A program made the position numbers and the translations under genes. From Kappaphycus alvarezii (taxonomy: Eukaryota > Rhodophyta > Florideophyceae > Gigartinales > Solieriaceae), in NCBI GenBank assembly GCA_002205965.3, contig NADL03000222.1, positions 17,279 to 81,278 on the forward strand: 64,000 nucleotides of DNA, written 5' to 3'. A model generated the notes under the pieces. It was not told where the DNA came from. It did not search any database and saw nothing but the letters and a program-made list of their open reading frames with translations. Shown here one piece after another: positions 21,640 to 32,499 of this stretch; position 1 is the stretch's first letter, and each line of letters starts with the position of its first letter.

Positions 21640-22740
21640 TGGTCCTGCTGTTCTTTTAGTATTTCTATCCATTCATCGGGGAGACTATATGGTTGACTGA
21701 CAGGATATGGTAATAACTCATTTCCGATATGGTGAGAGAGTGAGTACCGTTCAATGACCGGCTCATCTCCTTTGCAAGAGTTTCGTAGATCGCGATGGTT
21801 TAAGTGTTCTAATGAGCTTCTCCCGTTTCACTTCTCCAAACCTTCCAAATGTGAGGTAGTAAACGTAGTATGCAAATTTTCTGGCAACGGGTCCAGAAAC
21901 GGGTATCTGAAGGAGAAAAAAACTCGCAAATAAGGACTGAGTCCTCACGAGTAAGGTGCGCCCCGTGAATGGTCTGGAAGCACATGCAAATACTAATGGC
22001 AAAAAAGGAAATTACTTCTGCTTCTCGGAGGGTCCTCTGTCATTTCGCGAAGCCAACGTCTAATTGGTAGCCGTCCAATAATTAAGGATGCATAGTTTCC
22101 CCCTGGGAGACTAGGCGGTGTTTGAGGCGATCTTCTTGGCGATCTTCCTCGCTGCTCCCGACGCCTTGCCCTCTTCGATGATCCGCCCCGATCACTTGAT
22201 GGTCCAGCTCGTATCATCATGACGGCCTCGGGAGGATCCTGGTCTTCGCTGAGGTTGTGTTTCTGAGCGGAGCAACGTAAGGTTCCCATAGAGGATACGG
22301 GACCAGTCGATATTCCATATCAGGGGGCAAGCTGTAACCTCTCAGTCGCACATCTTGGTTGTTCTTGAGAAATACGTAAATCGGACGGACAATGTTCAGA
22401 TATGTTTGCGACAAGTCTCCGATAGCTACCATTCCATACCTTCCTATAGAGTAATGATATATGACTTCCACAAACTCTGGACCTGCTTCCGTGAACCTTC
22501 CGTTTTGGAATGAGAATAGAACTCTGATCAATAGTCGGAAATCTTCTTGAGGTAGCAATGGTCCGTTCAACGTACGAAAACATAGGCATATATTAATGTA
22601 GAAATGGATGATTACATGGAGTTCGTAGTAGTCCCGCGTAATCGAGATGATCCATTCCCAGGCCCTTTTTCCTCCCATAGGAATCATTCTATAGTTAAAG
22701 ATGAGTATGCCCCGTGGTTGCGCATAGTCCTGTGTGAGAA
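21640..22740 (-). pseudogene. ORF-X, post-integrase region of element A
   Basis: The first frame (22687-22217) has 156 codons: it starts MIPMGGKRAWEWIISI and contains GPEFVEVIYHYSIGRYGMVA, IGDLSQTYLNIVRPIYVFLK and NNQDVRLRGYSLPPDMEYR. Matching segments are in element B at 32760-32930 and element D at 50190-50330, where the LAQTYLNIIHPVFIFLKNN block survives despite strong divergence; this argues for real coding. Further on, an Arg/Pro-rich stretch (22289-21993) and a hydrophobic one (FASFFLLQIPVSGPVARKFA, then YYVYYLTFGRFGEVKREK) follow, and the last conserved part, SHHIGNELL-like, lies near 21690. Whether this is a third ORF or a Pol extension is unclear. No domain recognised. Confidence 0.5.
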
Positions 22741-22849
22741 GGAATTCTTCAGGCCTCTGATGGTAAGGGACCAGACGACGTGCATGGATGGCCCTCCTTG
22801 ATCTCTTCCCTGAGCTTGAACAGCTTATAATGCGGGTGTCTTTCCTCCG

Positions 22850-23800
22850 TGACGACGCAAGGGTTCGAGTACTTTGTTTGGAAGGCCGGCCACTTCACAG
22901 CCTGTGCATTGCTTTTCCCTGTGCTACAAGTACTTTAGAGCCGACTGAAAAGTTTGGACTGGAGGCTCTTCATCCTTATTTTTGTGTGTTAGCGCGCGGT
23001 GTGATCTCCAGCCTTCGTGGCCAGTAGTTCGACTTCTCTACTCTCTTCATCGATAATATTTGTTTCCATGTCTCTCTGTAACATTCTAGGAGCCTTCCGT
23101 ACATTAGCTCAAAGGTGACCGTCCACTTCTTCCTCTTCTTCGACGATAGCCGTATAACACTTTTGGTAAGGCATCTTCCCACTGGATTTCATTCTCGACA
23201 TAGTTTTCGATATTGCTCGTTTGATGGTTCCAACCATCCTCTCCGCTTTCCGTTTGACATAGGAGCGTATGCGAGAACTGTCTTCAGCTGAATCCCTTCT
23301 TTCCAAGAAACGAAGCAGTGAAGTTGCAGTAAAACAAAGGGCGTTATCCGAGATGATCCTTTTTGGAAGACCAAACGGTTCAATTATTTCTTTTTCGATG
23401 AATCTCAGGACCACCAGCATTGGCCTCCTCAACTGCAACTGCTATTGGCCATCCAGTAAGATGTTCCACCCCTATAAGGAGATATTTGTTTCCGGAAGAG
23501 GTTTCCTTGAATGGGCCGGCAAAGTCAATTGAGAAGGTTTCAAAGAGACGGAAACTGGAAATTAGAGTTGTCTTATACTTTCGTATCGGAGTGAATTTTT
23601 GACAGTTGTCGCAGCTTTTCACGAAATTATAGACGTCCTTATGGATACTGGGCCACCAGAATCTCTCCGTAATGAATTTGGTTGTTTTCGAGATCCCAAT
23701 GCCCTAACTCATCATGAAAAGTCCTCAAGATCTTCATTCTTTCTTTCAAAGGGGCCACTAGTCGAGGACCGGCTTTTGTGTGTCGGAAGAGTTTCCCATT
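22850..23800 (-). pseudogene. Integrase of element A, frameshifted
   Basis: DDE-type integrase, which would insert element cDNA into the genome. The zinc-domain Cys pair is in CDNCQKFTPI at 23619-23590. The core reads FSIDFAGPFKETSSGNKYLL (first Asp, about 23525), RIISDNALCF (second Asp) and NGKRRGWL/ERMVGT near 23245 (Glu region). The C-terminal part reads FELMYGRLLECYRETWKQI up to about 23040. At least four frame changes break it. Element C carries the same region at 63287-64000. Confidence 0.8.
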
Positions 23801-23867
23801 CCACAATGTAAAAGCCTTTTGGTTCCTGCGTACCCAATTTCTGTGTTCAGATCAACCTTTCTCATTT

Positions 23868-24480
23868 CTAGTCCATCAAGGAATTTAATAAGTCCGTGAA
23901 TATAAGCTTCGTACTCGTTATCGATCGGCACTTGACTCGGCAACTCCGACGATGTCCGGAAGCTTTTTCATTTGGAATCATGGATCCCTCAAGCGATAGG
24001 TAATCGGCAGGCTGATTATTGCGTCCGGGCCTATACACAATTTCAAACCGATATTCTGCGAAAATGTCGAGCCATCGGGCCAAGCGGTGATGTACATCTT
24101 TCTTTTGGAATGCTGTCTTAAGTGCCTGGTGATCAGTTATCAAGACAAATTTCTCGAGTGATAAAAGGTACACGCGAAACTTTTTCAGTGCGAAGACACA
24201 GCGAGCGCTTCTTTTTCGCAGACTGAGTATCTCTTTTCCGCATCATTCAGAGTGCGACTTGCGAATTGAACAGGGTGTAGTCTTCCGTTTTCATCTTTTT
24301 GGGACAAAACGGCACCCAAAGACCGTTCTGAGGCATCTGTCTCCACAACAATGGTCTCTTGAAATCTGGATACATGAGCACTGGGGGGACACATAGCTTA
24401 TCTTTAAGCTCCTCAAATGCAGTTTGCATTTCCTTGTTCCAGTAAAAATTTTCCGTTCTTCGTAGTGCTGGCATGTAACG
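23868..24480 (-). pseudogene. RNase H domain of element A, frameshifted
   Basis: VVETDASERSLGAVLSQKDE (first Asp) at about 24355-24290, then RTLNDAEKRYSVCEKEALAV, VLITDHQALKTAFQKKD and RPGRNNQPADYLS at about 24020-23995. Frame changes near 24185 and 24330 interrupt it. Colinear with residues 410-530 of the intact ORF at 61457-63286. Confidence 0.85.
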
Positions 24481-25230
24481 GTGCTGCAGTCTTGGCGAAA
24501 TCTTTGATAAATCTCTGTAATATGAGGCCAGTCCTAAGAAGCTTCGAACCTCCGTCTTTGAAGCGGGCCTTGGTGCCAACTTGATTTTTTTTCGTTCTCT
24601 GGATCCACTTTAATTCCCTCTTGATCGACGATATGACCGAGTAATTGGATAGACGTTTTCGCAAAGAAGCATTTGCTTAACTTAATTTTCAGGCTGTACT
24701 CCGATATTCTCTCCACCAGTCTTGACATGCGATATGCTGATCTAAGGTTTTTGAGAATATTACTACATCATCGATATAAACTCTTGCAAATGGAAGTCCT
24801 TTCAAAACCTCGTTCATCATTCGTTGAATGTAGCTAGAGCATTCATGAGACCAAAAGGAATCACTTCGAACCTAAAGGTACCGGCTTTGCTGGAAAAAGT
24901 TGTTTTTCATTACATTTCTCATCCAATGGAATCTGCCGATAGCCAGTGTAAAGGTCAGCTGAGGTGAAATATCTCCGGTTCTTCAGGTCTCGGAAGATTT
25001 CAGCCATGGTTGGAGTCGAAAATTGATCGGGTATCATATTTTGGTTCAGTTTTCGTTATAAGACGCAACAGCGACGTTTTTCATCCTTCTTTGGCGCTAC
25101 CACAACCGTAAATGACCATGAGGATAAAACTGGCCGAACAATGTCATTTTACATCGTATTTGTAACATTCTCTGAGATGAATTGGTGATATTCTGGTGGT
25201 TGACGTATAGGCCTGTGGTAAGTTGGTTGA
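24480..25230 (-). pseudogene. Reverse transcriptase of element A, frameshifted
   Basis: Gypsy-type RT in pieces: a VYIDDVVIF equivalent near 24785-24760, KLSKCFFAKTSIQLLGHIVD at about 24690-24625 and VRSFLGLASYYRDLSK at about 24560-24510, with the upstream YHQFISENVTNTM at 25185-25149. Stops and indels separate the parts, so no active enzyme can be made. Confidence 0.85.
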
Positions 25231-25821
25231 GTATTGATAAGTTTAAATGAGTGAGTGACCATTACACTTTCTTTTTTTGGTTCTGGAACGTTCCATGCAA
25301 TTACTGCGGAAGATGTTAAAATGTCGGATATTTTTATTGAGACGGGTGCGGGAAGGTGCTGTACTTTTTCTTGTATTTCTCCAATTTGGCGCTGGTCCTC
25401 TTCTTGATCCTCATCCTCCGAATTTTGGAGGACCTGTTCCGGCGTGCTCACATCTTCATTTATTGAAATCGACATATTCTTGTTTTGTCTGGAACGTTAA
25501 TTTTCTTTCACGCTCTGAATTCCACCCTTTGGTTCGACATTATCGCGAAAAGAAACCTATTCAGGTCTCAAAACTACCCTAGAATTCCAGTTTTCGTCTG
25601 TTTCAACCAAAGAGCCATAATAGTCCAATGCCATGTGTCAGTATCCTCCTAGCGTACTCTTTTCCACTTCCGATAGTGTGAGTTGGTTCGGCATCTTCGC
25701 TATCATAGCTACAAGTGAAAGCTTCACCGTCCGTTTCTTTTACTTGACTGATTTCTTCAGCGATGGATACGGTACTGGCATCTGTCATCATTTCATCCTT
25801 TCTGTTTTGTAAGCTTTTCAT
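25231..25821 (-). pseudogene. Pre-RT region of element A; protease deleted
   Basis: The frame at 25821-25603 runs VSIAEEISQV and then directly ETDGEAFTCSYDSEDAEPT. In element C these two stretches are separated by roughly 770 bases (about 60515-61285) that encode the protease. The junction is near 25740. The protease active site is therefore missing. The second frame (25475-25149) holds the acidic linker before RT. Confidence 0.8.
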
Positions 25822-25859
25822 CTCTGGTCCTGACGCGCTCCTCGCGTTGATAGATTTGC

Positions 25860-26743
25860 TCTTCTGTTGTCTTTAGACCAGCATTTACTTTCATGATGCC
25901 CATATCGACTGCAATTTCCACAACGAGTGTTTCTACGTGGATTATCAGGATATCAATTTGCAAATTGTCCAGTCTTGTGACAGTAACAGCAGACTTCTGC
26001 GGCCTTGGGGACCCCAGACCGGTTCTTCTTAATGGTAAGAGTAAGGCTTTCTAACTGCGAGGTTACCATGTCAAGTCGATTATCGAATCGGTTTTATAAC
26101 CTTGCTTCCAAGTTTTTGACGTCACTCCTGACAGATTTCAATGCTGCCGCACTAGTAGCGACCTTTGATAATTCCTTTCAGGATGTACAATAGACATCGA
26201 TGTACGGGTTTCCCTCGGTACCCCACTCAGTGACTCAAACGTCTCCGAATTTTTGACAAATTCTACTATGGTACCCTTGAGTCCATCAAAAGTGTGAGGT
26301 TCATTGATGAGGAGGAAATCGGAGAGCCGCTTATCTCCCATCGCAGCCTTACGCAGCATTCCGTACTTGGCTTTGGCGTTGAACCCGGCCTTTTCATAGA
26401 GGTCACACAAGTATACCAATAAGCTTAACAAATCGTCGAAGTTGAGCCGGGGCTCTATGGCGGTACGAATCATCTCTTCTGGTTCTACCTCCTTAGCATT
26501 CTATTTCACAATCCACTCCCATACCTCACCGAAGTTACGTCCATTCTCGTTAAGAAACCACCTGTCGATAAACTTGGACTTATATTTGTTCTTTGCGTCA
26601 CCAAAAAGATAGGGAAAGATATTTGTGGCCTTCTCTTCATCGCTCTTCGCACGCATCACAATGTTGACATATGTATAGAGAAACTCCTCAACGTCTTCAT
26701 TCTTGCCCCCTGTGAACTTTATACGAGCAGCGCTGAGATCCAT
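25860..26743 (-). pseudogene. gag of element A, broken
   Basis: Structural Gag protein for particle assembly and RNA packaging. ATG at 26743 opens MDLSAARIKFTGGKNEDVEE; one in-frame stop stands at 26501, then the same frame continues MIRTAIEPRLNFDDLLSLLV to about 26138, where the frame shifts. Of two CCHC zinc knuckles, the first is damaged (CYCHKTGQFAN, His to Gln and the last Cys lost to an early stop) and the second is intact (CGNCSRYGHHESKC, about 25910-25870). The end of gag overlaps an ATGA that could start the next ORF. Confidence 0.85.
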
Positions 26744-26814
26744 GATTACAGAAGAGAAATCCTTTCAAAGTGTTCCCTAATACTGCTCAACTCGAAAACA
26801 TCAGGTGCAACCCC

Positions 26815-26832
26815 CTCCGCAAGAGTACCAAA
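26815..26832 (-). other. Primer-binding-site candidate of element A
   Basis: Directly inside the LTR end, minus strand TTTGGTACTCTTGCGGAG; elements C (59429) and D (48319) have nearly the same bases here. Begins TGG two bases in, as expected for pairing with a tRNA CCA end; the tRNA is not identified. Confidence 0.5.
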
Positions 26833-27941
26833 TGATAGGGGTAAATCGGCAGGGAGAGAGATCCTCAGAACCGATTACCCCAAGAAGAAGGTGTTTGCGA
26901 GCGACAAAGTGCTACCGTGGTATAATTGAAAGAACAAAAGGAGTGTGTATGGAAGAGATTTGAGAGGGCTACAAGCAAATATGAAAGGGGTAGGGTCTAC
27001 CAATGATGCTCTGGGACCAGCTTAAGAAAAATGTTTCTTGGGTATGAAGTTGACTCTCAACTCCTTACTACTCGGAGCCTGACTTGAAGTTGTATGCCAA
27101 CGTGCTTGACCTCCCCATGAGGAGGCAATTTACTCAGCTTCTACAGACTTTTGGCTACCCTAAAGTCCGAACAAAACTACAGAAGATATCAGAAAATGCA
27201 TCGAAACAATTTTTGTGGATAACATACTCTAAACAAGAGATACTTAAGAAACTAACAATCAATAAGTTCCTCTTTATTCCAATTCTCTAAATCAGATCCA
27301 AAAAAATCCTCCAAAATATCCATGCTGCCCAAGCAGCCCCCAAATATCTGCGAACTACTCATAGCTCTCTATTACCTCCTGGGAGATATCTAAACTACTA
27401 AAGGTATCTCCATCCTGTTCCAGCGTCGGCACCACTTGTTCCATACTCTTCAGTCCAGGCCCACCAGTCCAACACTTTCCATGCCCCTTGTTCCCTCATC
27501 CAACTCGTCCTCGTACTCGTCATCCTCATCTTCCTCCTCTTCCTCCCCATCCTCCCCATCCTCCCAGTTATTAACCTCGTAGACCTATTCAGGGGCTACC
27601 CACTCCTCAAAGGTCTCCCCAGCTCCCTCCTCGATGTCCCACTTCCGCCCCTTTTCTACCTCCCCCGCCTCATCCTCAATAAAAAGGCGACGCACGAACT
27701 CGATAACCTTCTTTTTGGTTTGCCGGCGCAGGTAGTCCTCGCGGTCAGTAGGTCCGAAAAGGAGTATGGAAATAGAGTTTAGGGGGCGGGGATGGGGATT
27801 TTTGGAAATGACTTTCGAGGGGCATAGATTGTCTTTTTTGGTAGGCTTTTGGGAGTGGGATCTAATGGAGGGGGTTTAGTTGTGTGGAGGGAGAGGAGTG
27901 ATGAGCAAAATGATTGCAGACGTTTAAAACTTGGAACAACG
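26833..27941 (-). mobile_element. Element A 5' LTR, truncated in U3
   Basis: Minus strand, ends CCCCTATCA at 26833. Contains the LTR ORF in pieces: DREDYLRRQTKKKVIEFVRR and LFIEDEAGEV at about 27750-27650, the acidic tract at about 27560-27500, then the C-terminal block. Its ATG is lost (AAGACAATC). TATA2 is mutated near 27145. It stops at 27941, where element B gag starts, so the TATA1 and outer U3 part is missing. Confidence 0.75.
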
Positions 27942-28682
27942 GGTGGTCTCTTAACATTAATGGGTGTAACTTCGGTGAGGTTTGGGAGTGGCTCGTGAAA
28001 GAGAATGCTAAGGAGGTAGAACCAGAAGATGATTTGTACCGCCATACAGGCCCGGCTCAACTTCGACGATTTGTTAAGCTCATTGGTATACTTGTATGAT
28101 CTCTATAAAAAGGCCGGGTTCAACGCCCAAGCCAAGTGCGGAATGCTGCATAAGGCGGCTATGGAGGATAAGCCGGCTCTCTGATTTCCTCCTTATCAAG
28201 GGCGCTCACACTTTTAATGAACTGAAGGATACCATAGTAAAATTTGTCAAAAATTGTGTGACATTTCAGTCACTGAGTGAGGTACCGAGGGAAACCCGCA
28301 CATCGATGTCTATTGCACATCCTGAAAAAATTATCAAAGGCCGGCTACTAGTGCAGCAGCATTGGAATCTGTCAGGAACGATGTCAAAAACTTGGAAGAG
28401 AGGTTATAAAACCGATTCGATAATCGACTTGACATGATAACCTCGCAGTTGAAAGCCTTACTCTTACCATTAAGAAGAACCAGTCTGGGGCCCCAAGGCC
28501 GCAGAAGTCTGTTTACTGTCACAAGCCTGGACACTTTGCAAATAGGTGTCCTGATAATCCACATAGAAACACTCGTTGTGGAAAGTGCGGTCGATATGGG
28601 CATCATGAAAGTAACTGCTGGTCTAAAGACAACAGAAGAGCAAATTTATCGGACGCAAGGAGCGAGTCAGGACCAGAGATGA
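27942..28682 (+). pseudogene. gag of element B, 5'-truncated
   Basis: Begins mid-gene with GWSLNINGCNFGEVWEWLVK and continues in shifting frames through SDFLLIKGAHTFNELK and the MSIAHPEK region. The zinc-knuckle DNA is at 28515-28625 (CHKPGHFAN, then CGKCGRYGHHESNC). The heptamer AAATTTA of the frameshift-site candidate is kept near 28642, but an added base downstream changes the phase. Confidence 0.8.
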
Positions 28683-28683
28683 A

Positions 28684-29425
28684 AATCTTACAAAACAGAA
28701 GGATCAAAGTTGACGGATGCCGGTAACGTATCCATCGCTGAAGAAATCAGTCAAGTCAATGTGACAAAAAGGGATGGGGAAGGGAACATTTTATCGAAAA
28801 AACCTAGGCTAGATTATGGAATGCTGGAGCATATCCCAGCACCTGTACCTCCTCGAACCAAGAGGTCTGATCAAGTTGTTCCAGGAGTGGGAGTCACTCC
28901 GGCCAAGAAGACGAAAAAGAGTAAGAAATTTAAGAGTATCCCAAAGGACGTACTAGAATATGTGAAGAAGTACAATTTGGTGGCTGAGCTTGCATCGGCC
29001 CCAACTGGGATAACGTTTGGTCAACTTTTGAGGGGCGACGCAGAGGATGCGAGAAAGAACTCAAAAAAATTATCAGGTCTAATAAGTCCGCTAAGGGTAA
29101 GAAACTGTTTCTTCAATCGGCCTCGACAGCACCAAGACGTCTTAAACTAGTACCAGTCAAAGTATTGGGAATGAAAACCCAAGCTCTTTTCGATTCGGGC
29201 GCTGTTCCAAACCTATTTCAGAAACTTTGGTGACAGATCTAGGTCTTGAAATTATTCCAACTACTCGAAGAATAACTGTGGCGGATGGAACCGTCTCAAA
29301 ATGCATGGGCACTGTTGACAAGGTTTCCGTGTTCTTTGGGGACTCTAAAGTTGATGTAGACTTTCTTGTCATGCCGGATTCCCTTTCGATGCAATCATTG
29401 GCTGCCCTACCATGGAAAGACTAGG
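28684..29425 (+). pseudogene. Protease region of element B, frameshifted
   Basis: 28710-29150 reads VSIAEEISQVNVTKRDGEGN and a Lys-rich linker. A frame change leads to GMKTQALFDSGAVPNL at about 29170-29215, with the D-S-G of retroviral-type aspartic proteases, then LGLEIIPTTRRITVADGT and a DSLSMQSLAALP region near 29380-29410. One base is missing at about 29213 relative to element C. Confidence 0.8.
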
Positions 29426-29944
29426 GACCTGCATTGACTTGGGCAACCAAATCGTTTCAGTTAATGTTGACGGCAGAACCGTGAAGATGCCCCTGGATTT
29501 CGACAAAAGCACACATCCGGAAGATTTAAGAGAAACGGACAGTGAAGATTTCACTTCTAGCTATGACAGCGAAGATTCGAACCAACTAACACTTTCGGAA
29601 GTGGAAAGGGTACGCTCGGGGATATGAACATGGCATGGGACGATTATGATTCTGGGTTTGAAACAGATGAAGACTGGAATTCTAGGGTAGGTTTGACACC
29701 TGAATGTGTTTCTTTTTGCGATAATATCGAATCAAAGGACGGAATTCGGAGCATGAAAGAAGATTACAATTGCAAGGAAAAAAGGAATATATCGAATTCC
29801 ATATCTGAAGATGTGAGCACGCCGGAAGAGGTCCTTCAAAATTTGGAGGGTGAGGATCAAGAAAAGGACCAGCGCAAATTGGAGAAATTCAAGAAAAAGT
29901 ACAGCACCTTCCACCCCGCCTCAATGAAATATCCGACATGTTAA
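29412..29944 (+). pseudogene. Protease-RT linker of element B
   Basis: Reads MERLGTCIDLGNQIVSVNVD, then SEDFTSSYDSEDSNQLTLSE, then (next frame) MNMAWDDYDSGFETDEDWN and an acidic VSTPEEVLQNLEGEDQEK stretch. The first stretch is the downstream edge of the protease fold (GCPxMERLG), which is out of frame in element C. Confidence 0.6.
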
Positions 29945-30870
29945 CATCTTCCGAAGTAATTGCATGGGCGTTTCAGATTAAGACAAGCAAGTGTACCGGT
30001 CACTCACTCATTTGAACTTACCGATACTCAACCAATTTACCACAGGCCTAGACGTCAACCGCCAAAATATGACCAATTTATCTCAGAGAATGTTACAAGT
30101 ATGCTGGAAAATGATATTATTCGGCCAGTTTCATCCCCATGGTCATTTCCAGTTGTGGTAGCGCCAAAAGAAGGATGGAAAGCGCGTTTTTGCGTCGATT
30201 ACCGACAACTGAACCAGAGAATGATACCCGATCGATTTCCGATTCCAAACATGGAGGAAATCCTCGAGGACTTGAAGGACGGGAGATACTTCACCTCAAT
30301 TGATCTTTACACTGGTTATTGGCAGATTCCATTGGATGAAATGTAAGGAAAAACAACTTTTACCAGCAAAGCCGGTACATTCAGGTTCGAAGTGATGCCT
30401 TTTGGTCTCATGAATGCCCAGCTACATTCCAAAGAATGATGAACGAGGTTTTGAAAGGACTTCCATTTGCAAGAGTTTATATCGATGATGTGGTAATATT
30501 CTCAAAACCTTGGATCAGCACATATCGCATGTCAAGACTGTTGGAGAGATATGCGTACAGCCTGAAAATTAAGTTAAGCAAATGCTTCTTTGCGAAAACG
30601 TCTATCCAATTACTCGGTCATATCGATCAAGAGGGAATTAAGTGGATCCAGAGAAAACGAAAAAAATCAAGTTGGCACCAAGGCCCGCTTCAAAGACGGA
30701 GGTTCGAAGCTTCTTAGGACTGGCCTCATATTACAGAAGATTTATCAAAGATTTCGCCAAGACTGCAGCATTACATGCCAGCACTACGAAGAACGGAAAA
30801 TTTTACTGGAACAAGGAAATGCAAAGCATTTGAGGAGCTTAAAGATAAGCTATGTGTCCCCCAGTGCTCA
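29945..30870 (+). pseudogene. Reverse transcriptase of element B, frameshifted
   Basis: 29960-30346 reads VTHSFELTDTQPIYHRPRRQ through FCVDYRQLNQRMIPDRFPIP to SIDLYTGYWQIPLDEM, then TAA after lost bases. 30436-30560 reads MMNEVLKGLPFARVYIDDVV (YIDD catalytic motif). 30640-30760 holds SFLGLASYYRRFIKDFAKTA. Four or more indels. Confidence 0.85.
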
Positions 30871-31250
30871 TGTATCCAGATTTCAAGAGACCATTTGTTG
30901 TGGAGACAGATGCCTCAGAACGGTCTTTGGGTGCCGTTTTGTCCCAAAAAGATGAAAAAAAGACTACACCCTGTTCAATTCGCAAGTCGCACTCTGAATG
31001 ATGCGGAAAAGAGATACTCAGTCTGCGAATAGCTGTTGCCTTCGCACTGAAAAAGTTCGCGTGTACCTTTTATCACTCGAGAAATTTGTCTTGATAACTG
31101 ATCACCAGGCACTTAAGACAGCATTCCAAAAGAAAGATGTACATCACCGCTTGGCCCGATGGCTCGACATTTTCGCAGAATATGTTTGAAATTTGTATAG
31201 GCCCGGACGCAATAATCAGCCTGCCGATTACCTATCCGCTTGAGGATCCA
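30871..31250 (+). pseudogene. RNase H of element B, frameshifted
   Basis: Contains ASRTLNDAEKRYSVCE followed by a premature TAG at 31030, then VLITDHQALKTAFQKKDVHH and RWLDIFAEYV. RPGRNNQPADYLS codons follow near 31200-31235. Same order as in the intact element C ORF. Confidence 0.8.
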
Positions 31251-31299
31251 CTGATTCCAATAAAAAGCTTCCGAGACATCGTCGGAGTTGCCGAGTCAA

Positions 31300-32330
31300 G
31301 TGCCGATCGATAACGAGTACGAAGCTTATATTCACGGACTTATTAAATTTTGATGGACTAGAAATGAGAAAGGTTGATCTCGAACACAGAAATTGGGTAC
31401 GCAGGAACCAAAAGGCTTTACATTGTGGAATGGGAAACTCTTCCGACACTCAAAACGTCCTCGACTAGTGGCCCCTTTGAAAGAAGAATGAAATCTTGAG
31501 GACTTTTCATGATGATTAGGGCATTGGGATCTCAAACAACCAAAAAATTCATTATGAGAGATTCTGGTGGCCCATTATCCATAAGAGTCTATAATTTCGT
31601 GAAAAGCTGCGACAACTGTCAAAAATTCACTCCGATACGAAATATAAGACAATCTAAGATTTCCAGTTTCCGCTTTTTGAAACCTTGTCAATCGACTTTG
31701 CTGGCCCAGGCAAATAAAACCTCTTCCGGAAACAAATATCCCCTTATAGGGTGGAACATCTTACTGGATGGCCAATAGCATTGCAGTTGAGGAGGCCAAT
31801 GTTGAGGTGGTCCTGAGATTCATCGAAAAAGAAATAATTGAACGTTTGGTCTTCCAAAAAGGATTATCTCGGATAACCTTTGTTTACTGCAATTTCACTG
31901 CTTCTTTTCTGGATGGGAAAGGGATTCAGCGGAATTCCGTTCTTGCATGCTCCATATCAAACGGGAAAGCGGAGAGGATGGTTGGAACCGTCAAGCGCGC
32001 AATATCGAAAACTATGTCGGAGATGAAATTCATGGGAACATGTATGCCTTACCAAACGTGTTATACGGCTATCGTCGAAAAAGGAAGGTAAGACGCTCAC
32101 CATTCGAGCTAATGTACGGAAGGGCTCCTGGAATGTTAAAGAGAGACATGGAAAAAATATTATCGACGAAGAGAGTAGAGAAGTCGAAATACTGGCCTCT
32201 GAAGGCTGAAGATCACACCGCGCGTTAGCACAGACAAGAAATGAGGGTGCAGGTTCTCCAGTCCGAACCTTTCTCATTCGGCTCTAAAGTACTTGTAGTA
32301 CATGGAAAAGCAATGCAGCAGGCAGTGAAG
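31300..32330 (+). pseudogene. Integrase of element B, frameshifted
   Basis: NFVKSCDNCQKFTPIR (zinc-domain Cys pair) at 31590-31635, KTSSGNKYPLIG near 31710-31750, FIEKEIIERLVFQKGL near 31820-31865, NGKAERMVGTVKRAISKTM at 31960-32015, FELMYGRAPGMLKRDMEKIL at 32104-32163, and the C-terminal FGSKVLVVHGKAMQQAVKWP at 32279-32338. The first two catalytic Asp regions are out of frame. Confidence 0.8.
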
Positions 32331-32499
32331 TGGCCGGCCTCCAAACAAAGAACCGAATCCTTGCATCGTAAGGAGGGAAGAAACCCGCATTATAAGCTCT
32401 GTTCAAGCTCAGCGAAGAGACCAAGGAGGCCATTCATGCAAGTCTTCTGGTCCCTTACCATCAAAGGCCTGAAGAATTCCTTCGAACACAGGACTATGC

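Larger units (their letters stand above)
19500..27941 (-). mobile_element. Ty3/gypsy element A (minus strand, decayed, with nested LTR)
   Basis: Reading on the minus strand: 5'-truncated 5' LTR (27941-26833), primer-binding candidate (26832-26815), gag, a deletion that removes protease, RT, RNase H, integrase, ORF-X, a purine-rich GAGCGAGAGGAC end, and a 3' LTR split by the plus-strand solo LTR at 19738-21226. Every coding domain carries frameshifts or stops. It is head-to-head with element B, and both are truncated at the shared junction near 27941. The two LTRs differ in type: the 5' one holds the N-terminal half of the LTR ORF, while the 3' one has an unrelated U3 and only the C-terminal half. 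Confidence 0.85.

Noticed and set aside
22217-22687. ORF-X as an envelope protein
   Set aside because: Hydrophobic runs exist, but no signal peptide, cleavage site or fusion-type segment can be seen, and the frame is broken.
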